From Leptospiraceae bacterium (GTDB lineage: Bacteria; Spirochaetota; Leptospiria; Leptospirales; Leptospiraceae): a stretch of DNA of 64,000 nucleotides. The stretch spans positions 372,001 to 436,000 of the forward strand of contig JADJSX010000025.1 in assembly GCA_016711485.1 (NCBI GenBank). The letters run 5' to 3'. Position numbers and translations under genes: made by a program. Under the pieces are notes generated by a model, which did not search any database, was not told where the DNA came from, and saw only the letters and a list, made by a program, of their open reading frames with translations. Below, in pieces: positions 44,918 through 54,113 of the stretch (positions within the stretch are counted from its first letter, which is position 1; the number at the start of each line of letters is the position of its first letter).

Positions 44918-45086
44918 TAATTAATTGACCTTACGCAAAATAGGAATTTTACGAAAATGAGGTCTAATTTAAGTATATTAGATAAAGCTAATGAATTAAT
45001 GAATAAGCAGGTTTGGGCGGCAGCCCAAGTCGCCGATTGCCTCTAGCTCTCACCTCAACGCGCTTGCGCGTAAGGTGAGTAATTAA
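44918..45086 (+). mobile_element. Element A, reference copy with TAATTAA duplications
   Basis: The element is 44925-45079 (155 bp). The ends are TTGACCTTACGC (44925-44936) and GCGTAAGGTGAG (45068-45079). A perfect 7-bp direct repeat TAATTAA lies on both sides (44918-44924 and 45080-45086). Inside are the hairpin TTGGGCGGCAGCCCAA and a terminal stem CTCACCT/AGGTGAG around CGCGCTTGCGCG. There is no reading frame of note. Confidence 0.85.
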
Positions 45087-45093
45087 ATAGAAT

Positions 45094-45773
45094 TTGATAG
45101 ATTATGCCAAAGAAAGGAATTTTATCGTGAATCAAACTTATAACAATTGCAAAAATAATATACCTATTAATTCCAAAAAGAGTCTTATTTTTTATAATCG
45201 GGTATGTTTAAATTTTCCAAAAATGGGAAATTACTTTTGGCGTAGGGTATATAATAAATTTTGCAGCAAATTATTATTATCCCTACTCATATTTTTGACA
45301 CAATCAGGATGCGGACCTCAGTTCGAGTTTTGGATTGTAAATAAGTCCACATCAGAGTATAAACTGGAAATTCTATTTAAGAAAAAATATAACTTAGAAG
45401 GATTCAATGCTTTATTTGGATATAAATTGGAAGGTGAGAATTCACTCAAAAGAACCAATGCGGTCATTCGAACGCCTGTTCCTTCTTATGATGATATGTT
45501 TTTTCTAGGAGATAACGAAAAAAAAATTGTAAATCGAATCACGGAAGTAGCAACCCTAATACGGCTACTCTTTATTATACGCTAAGACCCAATTCAACAT
45601 TCCTACTCGAACTCGCAAGAGATAAGAATGAATCTCAAGGACTCGAATTAATCCAAGAGTTGAAATTTATCTCTAAAGACGGCGAAATTATCTACCGTGG
45701 TAAAGAAATACGTAAACAGTTTCTGGCGAGTAAGTATTTAACTCTCGTTTTACAGTCGGGGTCGGGAGAATAG
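45094..45773 (+). pseudogene. Frameshifted lipoprotein gene
   Basis: The first frame (from TTG 45094, or ATG 45223) encodes a hydrophobic stretch with lipobox-like TQSGC and then about 80 residues. It stops at 45583-45585. From about 45527 the -1 frame stays open to TAG 45771-45773, with natural composition (PNTATLYYTLRPNSTFLLEL). The switch falls at a run of nine A (45518-45526); one more A would restore one frame. This is either a pseudogene, a slippage site or a base error. The proposed N-terminal part contains an end of element B. Confidence 0.7.
45231..45254 (+). repeat. Element B end inside the lipoprotein frame
   Basis: TTACTTTTGGCGTAGGGTAT followed by ATAA matches the reverse complement of the left end of the copy at 7377. 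It lies just after ATG 45223 and is translated in the pseudogene frame. It is a remnant only; no second end is visible nearby. Confidence 0.5.
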
Positions 45774-45839
45774 GAACCTGTGCAAAAGTTCAAACAAGCT
45801 AGAAATAATTTTACTAAAAAATTAGTCTATTAAAATACC

Positions 45840-47201
45840 ATGAAAGAGATTGCATTAGGAGTCAATCGGAAGAACCTAAAACCATACAATACTATGATTT
45901 TATGCTCTTCTGGATCAGAAAGAAGGTTATTAGAACAATATCTTCGTATCGCTGGTTTCAAAATAACGGGTGCAGAGGAAAAACTGATTTCCTATTTTGA
46001 GGAGAAAGTTGTAGATATACCTGTCAAAGAAAAATCAGAATCTGAAGTCGAAGAAGATGAATTTAGTGAAGAGGAAATGAATCTAAATGAAATACTTCTT
46101 GGTTTTGATAAGATAGATATTCTTTTTATAGAATATAAACCTTATTCTAATACGTTAGTTCTTATACAAAGAATTCATCAGATGTACTCTAAGATGATTG
46201 TTTTCCTTATAATTGATTCAATCAAAAAAGAATTAATTGAGAATTTATTGCAAACGAAGGCTAATGCGTATTTGGTGAAGCCAATTTCAAAAAATGTAAT
46301 CTATGATAAATTGAAAATAATTCTAAAGAGAAATGATCTAACTCAAAAAGTTGTAATTGGATACAAACCAAAGGGTTTCAATCTCCAAGAAATGCATATT
46401 CCTCCTCTGCCCACAGTTCTAAATAAAGTAATCTTATTTGACACAGAAAAAATGGGCGGAAGTGAAGAATTGGAAAATATAATTGCTCCTGATAAATCTT
46501 TAAGCGCAGATCTAATGCGAGTTGCTAATTCTGCCTATTATGGTCGATCTGGTGGTATTCATACACTACGAGATGCAATTACCCTTATGGGTCTTAAGAC
46601 GATTAATAATATCGTGTTAGTAAAATTTAGACAGAAATATACGGCTAAACTTCGTAACCCGCTTTATAGAAAATACTTAGAAGAGTTTCCTATTTTAATT
46701 GGACTGATTGCTCTTGATTTATGTGCTCCACTCAATCTAAAAATATTGAGTAAAGAAATATTCATCCATTCTATTTTGATGAAAATTGGAATGACGATGC
46801 TTGCGCTGAATGAGCCAGAAAGATATTCGCATGTATTGGAGCAGTATGGAATGGGTTCTAGAACTTTAGTTGCTATAGAGAGAGAAGAGTTTAATACGGA
46901 TTATGTGCATATAGGTTTAAATGTTTTTAAAGCATGGCATTTTCCAAATTCCATGGCGACTTTAGTAGCGAATCAGGAGTTCTTTGTAGAAGATATTCAC
47001 AAAGTAGGGGATTTAGATAGACTCCTTCGTGTTTCGGAACTTTTTTCATTGCTTTTACTTGGACGTAAACTTATGAAGGAAGAGATGGAATTGGTTCGGG
47101 AAATCCTGAAATTCTATCATGTGCAAGAAAATATCATTACTCTTTTCAATCAAGACTATTATAATCATATCAAGAGTCATCCATTTTTCGAATTACTATA
47201 A
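45840..47201 (+). CDS. Pseudo-receiver + HDOD signalling protein
   Basis: The 453-residue protein's N-terminal 165 residues resemble a receiver, but with Glu at the phospho-acceptor strand (DILFIEYKP), no acidic pair, and an inserted acidic stretch near residues 60-80. The Lys motif is kept (ANAYLVKPIS). Residues 185-390 are an HDOD domain: PPLPTVLNKVI, DKSLSADLMRVANSAYYG, TLRDAITLMGLKTINNIVL. HDOD proteins act as hubs in motility and second-messenger signalling. The receiver may be permanently in an active-like form. Confidence 0.85.
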   Translation: MKEIALGVNRKNLKPYNTMILCSSGSERRLLEQYLRIAGFKITGAEEKLISYFEEKVVDIPVKEKSESEVEEDEFSEEEMNLNEILLGFDKIDILFIEYKPYSNTLVLIQRIHQMYSKMIVFLIIDSIKKELIENLLQTKANAYLVKPISKNVIYDKLKIILKRNDLTQKVVIGYKPKGFNLQEMHIPPLPTVLNKVILFDTEKMGGSEELENIIAPDKSLSADLMRVANSAYYGRSGGIHTLRDAITLMGLKTINNIVLVKFRQKYTAKLRNPLYRKYLEEFPILIGLIALDLCAPLNLKILSKEIFIHSILMKIGMTMLALNEPERYSHVLEQYGMGSRTLVAIEREEFNTDYVHIGLNVFKAWHFPNSMATLVANQEFFVEDIHKVGDLDRLLRVSELFSLLLLGRKLMKEEMELVREILKFYHVQENIITLFNQDYYNHIKSHPFFELL

Positions 47202-47378
47202 GAACTTGTTATTCGAGGGTAATCGAAATTATGCTAATGAAATTATTTATTCTCCTGATTTTTACAGATTCTGATTGAAATTTTAAAAAGTATTTCAATC
47301 AAAGTCATTGGTATCTAGGTAAAGTTGTCAGCCGAAAATTATTTGCCTGTAACCCCATTTCTGTCTTCGATATGCGAT

Positions 47379-48122
47379 TTATTTAGAAAAAATAAATTCT
47401 TGGCTGGCAAGTTTTAATCTTTTGTAAACTTCGTCGATCCAAACTGGGCAATGATTACAGACTATCTTTTTAGAATCTCTCATGTCGTAGGGAAAAATAA
47501 TTACATCAATTTTATTTCTTGGAGTTTTAGCGGCTAATACGAATAATTCCTCAATAGCGGCATCTCCAATCGCAATACATCCGATAGAGCGATCCTTTCC
47601 ATGGATGAATATATTATCGCCCGGATCGTTCCTGTTATCTTGTTTTGCTTTTTCTAAATCAAACTCATTGGGATAATTTATTTTTAAAGATAAATAAAAT
47701 GCGCTATTTGGGTTAAATGATTCTATTTTATAAAATCCTTCTGGAATTTGTCCATCTCCTCGGATTAACTTAGGCCCTATTTTTCCACTTGTAGTGGTAA
47801 ATTGGTATTTTTTGAGTAGAACTGGATTTTTTTCTGAGGCTGTCCAAACTTCCAAAATTTTTTCTGTTTTAAAACCTAGTAAAGTTAAGTTCTTTGGCGG
47901 ATAAACAATATTATTCTTTTGGAAAATAGGAATAAAAATAGAGTCTACTTTATTTTCATGATTTTTAACTATATCGTCTACCGTTTTTTTCCCGAGTATA
48001 AAATAATACATTTTAGGAATGAGATTTTCATTATAAATAAAAAAACCAGCCGCGTACAATAAAATACTAGCCAAAAATACCCAAACAATCACTATTTTAT
48101 TTTTCAAAGTAGGTCCAAACAA
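47379..48122 (-). CDS. L,D-transpeptidase (YkuD domain)
   Basis: The 247-residue enzyme has an N-terminal membrane helix (about residues 10-27), which anchors it in the inner membrane facing the periplasm. The YkuD catalytic motif IFIHGKDRSIGCIAIGD contains the nucleophile Cys. GDGQIPEGFYKI is the typical preceding strand. Such enzymes form 3-3 cross-links or attach proteins to peptidoglycan. The start is TTG 48122. Confidence 0.88.
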   Translation of the reverse strand: MFGPTLKNKIVIVWVFLASILLYAAGFFIYNENLIPKMYYFILGKKTVDDIVKNHENKVDSIFIPIFQKNNIVYPPKNLTLLGFKTEKILEVWTASEKNPVLLKKYQFTTTSGKIGPKLIRGDGQIPEGFYKIESFNPNSAFYLSLKINYPNEFDLEKAKQDNRNDPGDNIFIHGKDRSIGCIAIGDAAIEELFVLAAKTPRNKIDVIIFPYDMRDSKKIVCNHCPVWIDEVYKRLKLASQEFIFSK

Positions 48123-48328
48123 AAATCAAAAGATTGATACGTTTCGAAATCATAATAACCCAAATCCTTAGTCCATCTATTTACACAAATAAAAAAGAGA
48201 AAATATCAAACTTCAACCGCTTCGTTCCAGATAGAGGATACTTCTAAATTTCCGTGAATACGAAAAAGAAAGATCCACTATCTGAAATTGTTATGCAAAT
48301 TTCAAAGTTTGTGCAAATAGAAATTTTA

Positions 48329-48703
48329 TTAAAGATCCATTTCCTTATCAATTATATTTCTTTTTGAATCTGAAACTAGTTTTATATACTTATATTTTGA
48401 AACATCGGTTGGTTTGGATTTTAGAGTTACGTATCCAGCTTCACTTTCTACAGAAGGTGTTAGCCACCATGTATGTACACTTGCATTTGCTTTATGAGAA
48501 ATTTCAGTAGCCGTCCCCAATACTGCAGAGGCTCTGATCATATTATCACCGATTCTAATTTGATCGATTTCAATTTTCCGAATAGTAGAATTTGGAATAG
48601 TTTCGGGTCCCCAGGATACGGCAGGTGTGGATGGAGGTGGAGATTGACAATTAAATTGAAAAAAAAGAGTCAAAGAAAAAACAAAAAACAAAAAGAATTT
48701 CAT
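48329..48703 (-). CDS. Small putative lipoprotein
   Basis: The 124-residue protein has a signal peptide and lipobox-like FQFNC (Cys19), then a Pro/Ser linker (QSPPPSTPAVSWGP). RIGDNMIRASAVLGTATEIS followed by VHTWWLTP resembles the small SmpA/BamE-like fold, in which IRIGMTxxxVxxxLG is common. That is a suggestion only. Confidence 0.6.
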   Translation of the reverse strand: MKFFLFFVFSLTLFFQFNCQSPPPSTPAVSWGPETIPNSTIRKIEIDQIRIGDNMIRASAVLGTATEISHKANASVHTWWLTPSVESEAGYVTLKSKPTDVSKYKYIKLVSDSKRNIIDKEMDL

Positions 48704-48789
48704 AAAATACCTCTAATTAATAGACATTATTGGAAATAAGTTTTTCATAAAAAATATATAATTCAAGTATAAATTTTATATCTTAATAA

Positions 48790-48850
48790 CTCACCTTACG
48801 CTATCGCTATTATCATTTCTTCTCAAAAGAAATGATTGAGTTCGGGTGAG
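48790..48850 (-). mobile_element. Degenerate element A
   Basis: CTCACCTTACGC (48790-48801) is a perfect element A end, followed by TATCGCTATT as in the 24301 copy. A perfect 10-bp hairpin, ATCATTTCTT/AAGAAATGAT (48812-48836), follows. The other end, GTTCGGGTGAG, is degenerate and no target duplication is seen (TTAATAA against CCGAGAG). Confidence 0.55.
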
Positions 48851-48865
48851 CCGAGAGTCCAGAGG

Positions 48866-49066
48866 TTTGGACTCATCGATCTATTTGATGGAGATTTAAG
48901 TCAAGATTTAAGTGATGGGACATGGTAGAATTTACTTTACGGTTATGAGAGTATGCTTTCAGATTTAGAGTATGAGTATAAAATTGTAAAATCTTATGAA
49001 AAGGTGGATAACATTGATATTCCCAATATCCCCATTTTTATTCCTGTAGGAGCATGGTCTGATTAA
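48866..49066 (+). pseudogene. 3' remnant of a gene, cut by element A and with one in-frame TAG
   Basis: One frame reads FGLIDLFDGDLSQDLSDGTW, then TAG (48926-48928). It then continues NLLYGYESMLSDLEYEYKIV through to IPIFIPVGAWSD and TAA 49064-49066. Composition is natural across the stop. The upstream part is missing exactly where the degenerate element A begins. An ATG inside (48953) could still start a 37-residue peptide. I do not recognise the family. Confidence 0.6.
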
Positions 49067-49190
49067 TATATTTATTTTATGTGTTGTGATACAAATTTTG
49101 GGATTGGAAACTTTTTCGATTTTCGTTGTTTTTTTTGAATTATATTAATTTGGTTTGATTAAATACTATATTTGATTTAGCCTTCTTGCC

Positions 49191-51350
49191 ATGCGGTTTG
49201 TGAAATATATACTTTTGGGGTTATTGTTATCCTGTAGTTCTGGGACTATGCCTGAAGTAATTCGGGGGGTTGTTGATTTAAGTAGTTGGGATTTAGATAA
49301 AGATGGTTCCCTCTCTTTGACCGGAGAGTGGGAGTTTTACTTTGAAAAGTATTTATTTCCAGAAGATTTTCAGAAAAGAAAAAACCAAACGAATTTTGGC
49401 AAGAATCCTGAAGAGGTAGCCATGATACCAACTCCCTATTTCATGAAAACTCCATCCGTATGGAAAGGAATAGAGGTAAATGGAAAAAATCTCCCAGGTC
49501 ACGGCTATGCAACATACCGAATGAAAATCATATTAGGAGAAAATCAGAAAAAAAAATTAGCATTCAAAATTAAAGACCAAGCACATGCCTATCGTTTTTA
49601 TTTGGGGGAAGAGTTAGTCGTTGAGTCTGGCAAAGTTGGAGTGAGCGCAGAAACTATGACTCCAAGTGTTAACTTAGCTTACTATGCGTTTACTCCCGAT
49701 AAGTCGGAGTTAGAGCTTATTTTTCATGTATCAAATTTTCTTCATAGAGTCGGAGGGTTACGTTTTGAAATTACACTCGGAATGGATGAACGATTAATTC
49801 GCGAAAGAGAAAGAGCATTTATCTTGGATTCTTTTTTGTTTGGAGGATTTTTCATTATTGCGGTTTACCACTTAGCTATTTATTTTTTTAGACGAAAGAG
49901 TAAGGCTCCTTTGTATTTTGCCATTTTTTGTTTTTCTATATTGACTTATTCAATGGTGGTTGGTAATAGATTTTTATATCATTATTTTCCAAATGTGGTG
50001 AGTTGGGAAAATGCTTACCGATTGGAGTTTATTTGTATTAGCTTCATTTTGTTTAGCGTGATTGGTTTTTTTACTTCTCTATATCCACTCAAAAATAAAG
50101 TTTTAGTAATTATTAGTTGGACGGGTATGGTAATTCCGATTTTATTTTTATTTCTTGTTTTTCTGACAAAACCAGTTGTGTTTACCGAGTATTTATTTGT
50201 AATCGAATTTGGAAATATATTGGGAGGGATTTTTATAATTTTTAATCTTACTTTTTCTGTTTATAATAGAAAAGAAGGAAGTTTTATATTTTTATTTGGA
50301 TTTTTGATTTTATTCATTTGTGCTATTATTGATATTTTATCAATTCATTCGATCATAATATTTCCAAGACTTTTGAAATACGGATTAACAGCCATGGTTC
50401 TTATGCAGGCAATACTCTTAGCCAAAATCTTCACAGGAGATTTCTTAAAGTCAGAAATACTTTCTACATCTTTAGCTGAAACAAATCGCGCCTACAGTCG
50501 ATTTATCCCTACTGAATTTTTAAATCTATTGAACAAGGAATCGATACTAGATATTAACTTGGGAGATCATACTCAAAGAGAAATGACTATTCTTTTTTCC
50601 GACATACGCTCATTTACCTCTCTCTCAGAAAAGATGACTCCGACAGAAAATTTTAAATTTTTAAATTCTTATTTAAATCGAATTGCACCTATCATAAAAA
50701 TGAATCATGGTTTTATTGATAAATACATTGGAGATGCTATTATGGGTTTGTTTCCGAATAACCCTGATGATGCTGTAATTGCTTCAATAGCAATGCAAAA
50801 AGAAATTGAAGAATACAATAAAATTAGGAAAAAAATTGGATACACTCCTGTCAAAGTCGGAATTGGGCTTCATACGGGAAGTTTGATTTTAGGAACTATC
50901 GGTCATGACGAGCGAATGGAAGGTACGGTTATTTCGGATGCAGTGAACCTTGCTTCTCGTTTGGAAGGATTGACGAAACACTATGGAAGTAATATTTTAA
51001 TTAGTGAAGATACATTTAACAATTTAAAAGACCCAACTAAATACAAAATTAGATTATTAGATAATGTATTAGTAAAAGGTAAGGCCGATAGCATATTTGT
51101 AATTGAAATTCTAGATGGTTATCCAGAAGAGTTGCTCGAAAAATTTCTAAAAACTAAAAATGATTTTGAAACAGGAAATCTTCTTTATAAACAGAAAGCA
51201 TTTGATGCAAGTATTGAATATTTTAAGAAAGTGTTAGAGATAAATCCACTCGATACGGCAACTGCGTTTTACCTCAAAAGGGCAGAATACTATAGTATAA
51301 ATGGGGCACCTCCTGATTGGGAAGGTGGAGAAGTTTTTCTTGATAAATGA
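49191..51350 (+). CDS. 7TM-receptor adenylate cyclase (7TMR-DISM + class III cyclase + TPR)
   Basis: The 719-residue protein has a signal peptide with lipobox-like LLLSC (Cys15) and a jelly-roll extracellular sensor (about residues 25-200; WDLDKDGSLSLTGEWEFYF). Seven helices follow (about 210-425), then a class III cyclase (about 460-640). Metal Asp residues are D471 (LFSDIRSF) and D515 (YIGDAIMG). Lys511 and Asp583 (ISDAVNLAS) are the pair that selects ATP, so the product should be cAMP. A TPR-like tail ends the protein. A possible cAMP receiver is the cyclic nucleotide-binding protein at 10960. Confidence 0.92.
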   Translation: MRFVKYILLGLLLSCSSGTMPEVIRGVVDLSSWDLDKDGSLSLTGEWEFYFEKYLFPEDFQKRKNQTNFGKNPEEVAMIPTPYFMKTPSVWKGIEVNGKNLPGHGYATYRMKIILGENQKKKLAFKIKDQAHAYRFYLGEELVVESGKVGVSAETMTPSVNLAYYAFTPDKSELELIFHVSNFLHRVGGLRFEITLGMDERLIRERERAFILDSFLFGGFFIIAVYHLAIYFFRRKSKAPLYFAIFCFSILTYSMVVGNRFLYHYFPNVVSWENAYRLEFICISFILFSVIGFFTSLYPLKNKVLVIISWTGMVIPILFLFLVFLTKPVVFTEYLFVIEFGNILGGIFIIFNLTFSVYNRKEGSFIFLFGFLILFICAIIDILSIHSIIIFPRLLKYGLTAMVLMQAILLAKIFTGDFLKSEILSTSLAETNRAYSRFIPTEFLNLLNKESILDINLGDHTQREMTILFSDIRSFTSLSEKMTPTENFKFLNSYLNRIAPIIKMNHGFIDKYIGDAIMGLFPNNPDDAVIASIAMQKEIEEYNKIRKKIGYTPVKVGIGLHTGSLILGTIGHDERMEGTVISDAVNLASRLEGLTKHYGSNILISEDTFNNLKDPTKYKIRLLDNVLVKGKADSIFVIEILDGYPEELLEKFLKTKNDFETGNLLYKQKAFDASIEYFKKVLEINPLDTATAFYLKRAEYYSINGAPPDWEGGEVFLDK

Positions 51351-51353
51351 GAA

Positions 51354-51533
51354 TTGGCTGAATTTGTAGACGTGCAAAATCTAGAGAATCTACTTGTTCT
51401 TCCAATTGGCTACTATTATTATGCCGCAAAAATGACAAAGAAAGATGGACTCTTTTATTTCTGTATACGGGATTTGGAATTATCAATTGAAGCATATATA
51501 GATGTGGGGAAAATTTTTATGTTCCAGCAATAA
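51354..51533 (+). pseudogene. Short frame after the cyclase gene, probable gene remnant
   Basis: The frame opens right after the cyclase stop (TTG 51354) and runs 59 codons. It reads AEFVDVQNLENLLVLPIGYY, then MTKKDGLFYFCIRDLELSIE, and ends DVGKIFMFQQ. It has normal composition but no family, and no SD is visible. An element B end begins four bases after its stop. It may be a broken downstream gene. Confidence 0.4.
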
Positions 51534-51536
51534 TAT

Positions 51537-51560
51537 ACTTTTGGCAAAGGGTATATAAGA
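51537..51560 (+). repeat. Single element B end
   Basis: ATACTTTTGGCAAAGGGTAT followed by ATAA matches the reverse complement of the left end of the copy at 7377, including the TTATATACC terminal repeat. No second end is found within 200 bases. Confidence 0.5.
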
Positions 51561-51647
51561 ATATTGAATTCATTAACCGTCATTAGAAATAAGATAAGAA
51601 TTGATAAGTATGGTGAAAAAAATAGTATATTACGTTTTTCTAATGGA

Positions 51648-52766
51648 TTAAAAAATTACTGTTACTCCAAGTCGTAGAGATTTAATTTCATTTAATATTG
51701 GGTCTCGATAAATGATGTAACTCGACAGTATTTCAGAGAATGCAATTTCTGGTCTAGATATTCCTGATACATTTGCAAATCGAAAAAAAGCCGGAGGTTG
51801 ATAACTTTCGTAGAGTACATATAATCTATCATAATCAAGTGCAATTGAAATGGAGAGATTGTCAAAAATTGGATACTGGTAATCCATGAGTATCCGCACG
51901 CCATAAATATTCGGTTTTTTGTCTCCATAAAGATAATTTGCAACAAGTAAATCGCTAGATAAGTTTCCTGTTAATATATCAAACGGAAAACGTATTACTC
52001 CGATTTGTTCAATTTTACCGTTACTAGAAATAAGACCGACGTTTTTGGGACGAAAAGATACTTCTCCCATAATTTTTCCTTTCTCAAAAGTTTTTGTAAT
52101 GCTAAATCCAGCAAATAGATTAGTCGTATTATAATTACTTTCTGCGTGAACAAAACCTAAGAAACCAGGCGCGTAAAGGGAAACATTTTTTTCGTAATCA
52201 GACTGAAAATCTCTCTTTACTATTAAACCACTGATTATTATGGAATTAATTTTCTTTCCGACGGATAATCTACTGTTGGCGTTACTTGTATTCGAATTAA
52301 GATTTCCTTGTCCTTGGAAAAATCCAACAGACGGATAACTGTAATTAGACTTCATTTTAGAAAAATTGAATCCATTTATTCCCACAGTTTCAAGTCCAAT
52401 TAGAAAAATATAATTCCTTGTAGAGTAATAGAACTTAAAGTCCATTGGATTTAAAAAAGCAGGATAGTATTTTTGTGAATACGTTCCATTAATCGCTCCA
52501 AATCCCAAAGCATCACTTCCGCCTGCTAATAAGTCATCTTGATAATAACGGTTTCGAAATTCTGGCTGATAATCAGAAACTGAAATTCCTGTTTTTACTT
52601 CAATTCTAGATTCTGCATTGATTGGAAGTCGGACTAAGAAGATAATAAGCACAAACAAGTAAAAATTTATTCGATAGAAAGTTTTCGATTCCTTCCAGAA
52701 TATATGTATAAATCTAATTAAATATTTTTCTCTGAAAGGGTTTTTATTCTTAAAATATTCCGACAT
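51648..52766 (-). CDS. Probable outer-membrane beta-barrel protein
   Basis: The 372-residue protein has a hydrophobic segment at about residues 33-50 (FYLFVLIIFLVRLPINAES), likely the signal peptide core; the true start may be later than ATG 52766. The rest alternates in strands, for example LSISIALDYDRLYVLY, and ends in LRLGVTVIF with terminal Phe, as outer-membrane barrels do. No family is recognised. Confidence 0.6.
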   Translation of the reverse strand: MSEYFKNKNPFREKYLIRFIHIFWKESKTFYRINFYLFVLIIFLVRLPINAESRIEVKTGISVSDYQPEFRNRYYQDDLLAGGSDALGFGAINGTYSQKYYPAFLNPMDFKFYYSTRNYIFLIGLETVGINGFNFSKMKSNYSYPSVGFFQGQGNLNSNTSNANSRLSVGKKINSIIISGLIVKRDFQSDYEKNVSLYAPGFLGFVHAESNYNTTNLFAGFSITKTFEKGKIMGEVSFRPKNVGLISSNGKIEQIGVIRFPFDILTGNLSSDLLVANYLYGDKKPNIYGVRILMDYQYPIFDNLSISIALDYDRLYVLYESYQPPAFFRFANVSGISRPEIAFSEILSSYIIYRDPILNEIKSLRLGVTVIF

Positions 52767-53150
52767 ATTTATTTTTATCCTCTAAAAAATTTTCGGTATA
52801 ATTATTAATTATCTGTAAACTATATCAACTTCTTTGAACTAACTGTACATAAAGTTAGGGTGTTTGACGAGCATTATCCTTAGACTAGAAATTTTCTATT
52901 GACGATAAATCATCAAAAAAAGTAAAATCACGTTAGTTCGAGAATAGGATTGTTAGCCACTTACAGACTGCAATAGATATTAAATTTATTTTTTATGTAA
53001 CTTTGTAATGACTTATAGTGAGCTATTACCCATTCTATGGATGTTACTTATAAATTTTTGCTACTGTAAGTATTTGTGGATAATAATTAGTAACCTCTGC
53101 CTAATTCTGAATTGATCAATACTCTTATATAATAAACTAGGTTAAATACT
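52767..53150. other. Intergenic region between divergent genes
   Basis: In 384 bases no frame or element is supported. CTAAC/GTTAG near 52846-52858 is a weak palindrome. The region must hold the promoters of both flanking genes, but I cannot assign them. Confidence 0.35.
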
Positions 53151-53945
53151 ATGATGAAAACAATATTTCACATTCAAAAAATGGACTGTCCCTCCGAAGA
53201 ACAGATGATTCGAATGAAGTTATCTGATATTCAGGCAATTAAACAACTTTCTTTTGATCTTATTAATCGCAATCTTTCCGTGTATCATGAGGATAATCTT
53301 GCTATAATTCAAACGGCTATCGATTCTTTAAATTTGGATTCCAAGATCGCCGAGTCTACATTTTACATGGGAGAAATTATTTATGAAAATGATAAGAAAG
53401 ATACCAAATTACTTTGGAGTGTTCTAATAATAAACTTTTCATTTTTTATAATCGAAATAATTTACGGGTTACTAGCAAACTCGATCGGTCTACTAGCAGA
53501 CTCTTTAGATATGTTTGCCGATGCGATAGTATATGGATTGAGTCTTTATGCCATAAAGGGAACAATATTGATTAAAAAAAGAGTAGCTCGAATTAGCGGA
53601 TATATTCAATTATCCCTTGCAGCTCTTGGGTTTATTGAAGTCTTAAGGCGATTTTTTGGAGTCGAAGAAGTTCCAAATCCAACTTTTATGATTTCGGTTT
53701 CATTTTTCGCACTCTTAGCCAATACTGCTTCTTTAGTTCTATTGAATCAATCGAATACGAAAGAAGTGCATATTAAATCGAGTCAAATATTTACTTCAAA
53801 CGACATCATCGCAAATATAGGAATAATTCTGGCTGGAACATTGATTTTATTTTTAAACTCAAACATCCCGGATTTAATTATTGGAACAGTTGTTTTCTTT
53901 TTTGTATTAAGGGGAGCAATTCGAATCATAGAATTGTCAAAATAA
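53151..53945 (+). CDS. HMA domain fused to CDF-type cation transporter
   Basis: The 264-residue protein starts with a heavy-metal-associated-like domain (residues 1-65; IQKMDCPSEEQMIRMKL), where the usual CxxC is reduced to a single Cys. Next is a cation diffusion facilitator membrane domain (about 83-262). SIGLLADSLDMFADAIVYGL gives one Asp pair and SNDIIANIGIILAG the other, with Asn in place of the common His. Zn2+ or another divalent metal export is likely. No C-terminal cytoplasmic domain follows. Confidence 0.8.
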   Translation: MMKTIFHIQKMDCPSEEQMIRMKLSDIQAIKQLSFDLINRNLSVYHEDNLAIIQTAIDSLNLDSKIAESTFYMGEIIYENDKKDTKLLWSVLIINFSFFIIEIIYGLLANSIGLLADSLDMFADAIVYGLSLYAIKGTILIKKRVARISGYIQLSLAALGFIEVLRRFFGVEEVPNPTFMISVSFFALLANTASLVLLNQSNTKEVHIKSSQIFTSNDIIANIGIILAGTLILFLNSNIPDLIIGTVVFFFVLRGAIRIIELSK

Positions 53946-54069
53946 TCCGTATAGTATTTTCCATATTACCAATCAAATCGAATGGATTTAACTTATTATG
54001 AAGTCAGAGGCAATCGAATGAGAGGAGTATTTGTGAAATAAACGATAACCGCTAGAAATACAAGTTGAT

Positions 54070-54113
54070 ACTTAGATTTCAAATTGAGCGTTAACGAGAT
54101 TAGAAATCTAAGT
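54070..54113. terminator. 11-bp inverted repeat downstream of the CDF gene
   Basis: ACTTAGATTTC (54070-54080) and GAAATCTAAGT (54103-54113) pair perfectly around a 22-base loop that contains GTTAAC. It lies in the 306-base gap between the transporter and a DUF1554 gene, which otherwise holds nothing I can support. It could be a terminator or a protein-binding site. Confidence 0.4.

Noticed and set aside
48230..48320. Possible repeat of 42965-43060 (AAGTTTG..CAAATAG)
   Set aside because: Similarity over about 45 bases is only moderate and both stretches are AT-rich; not enough to call a repeat family.
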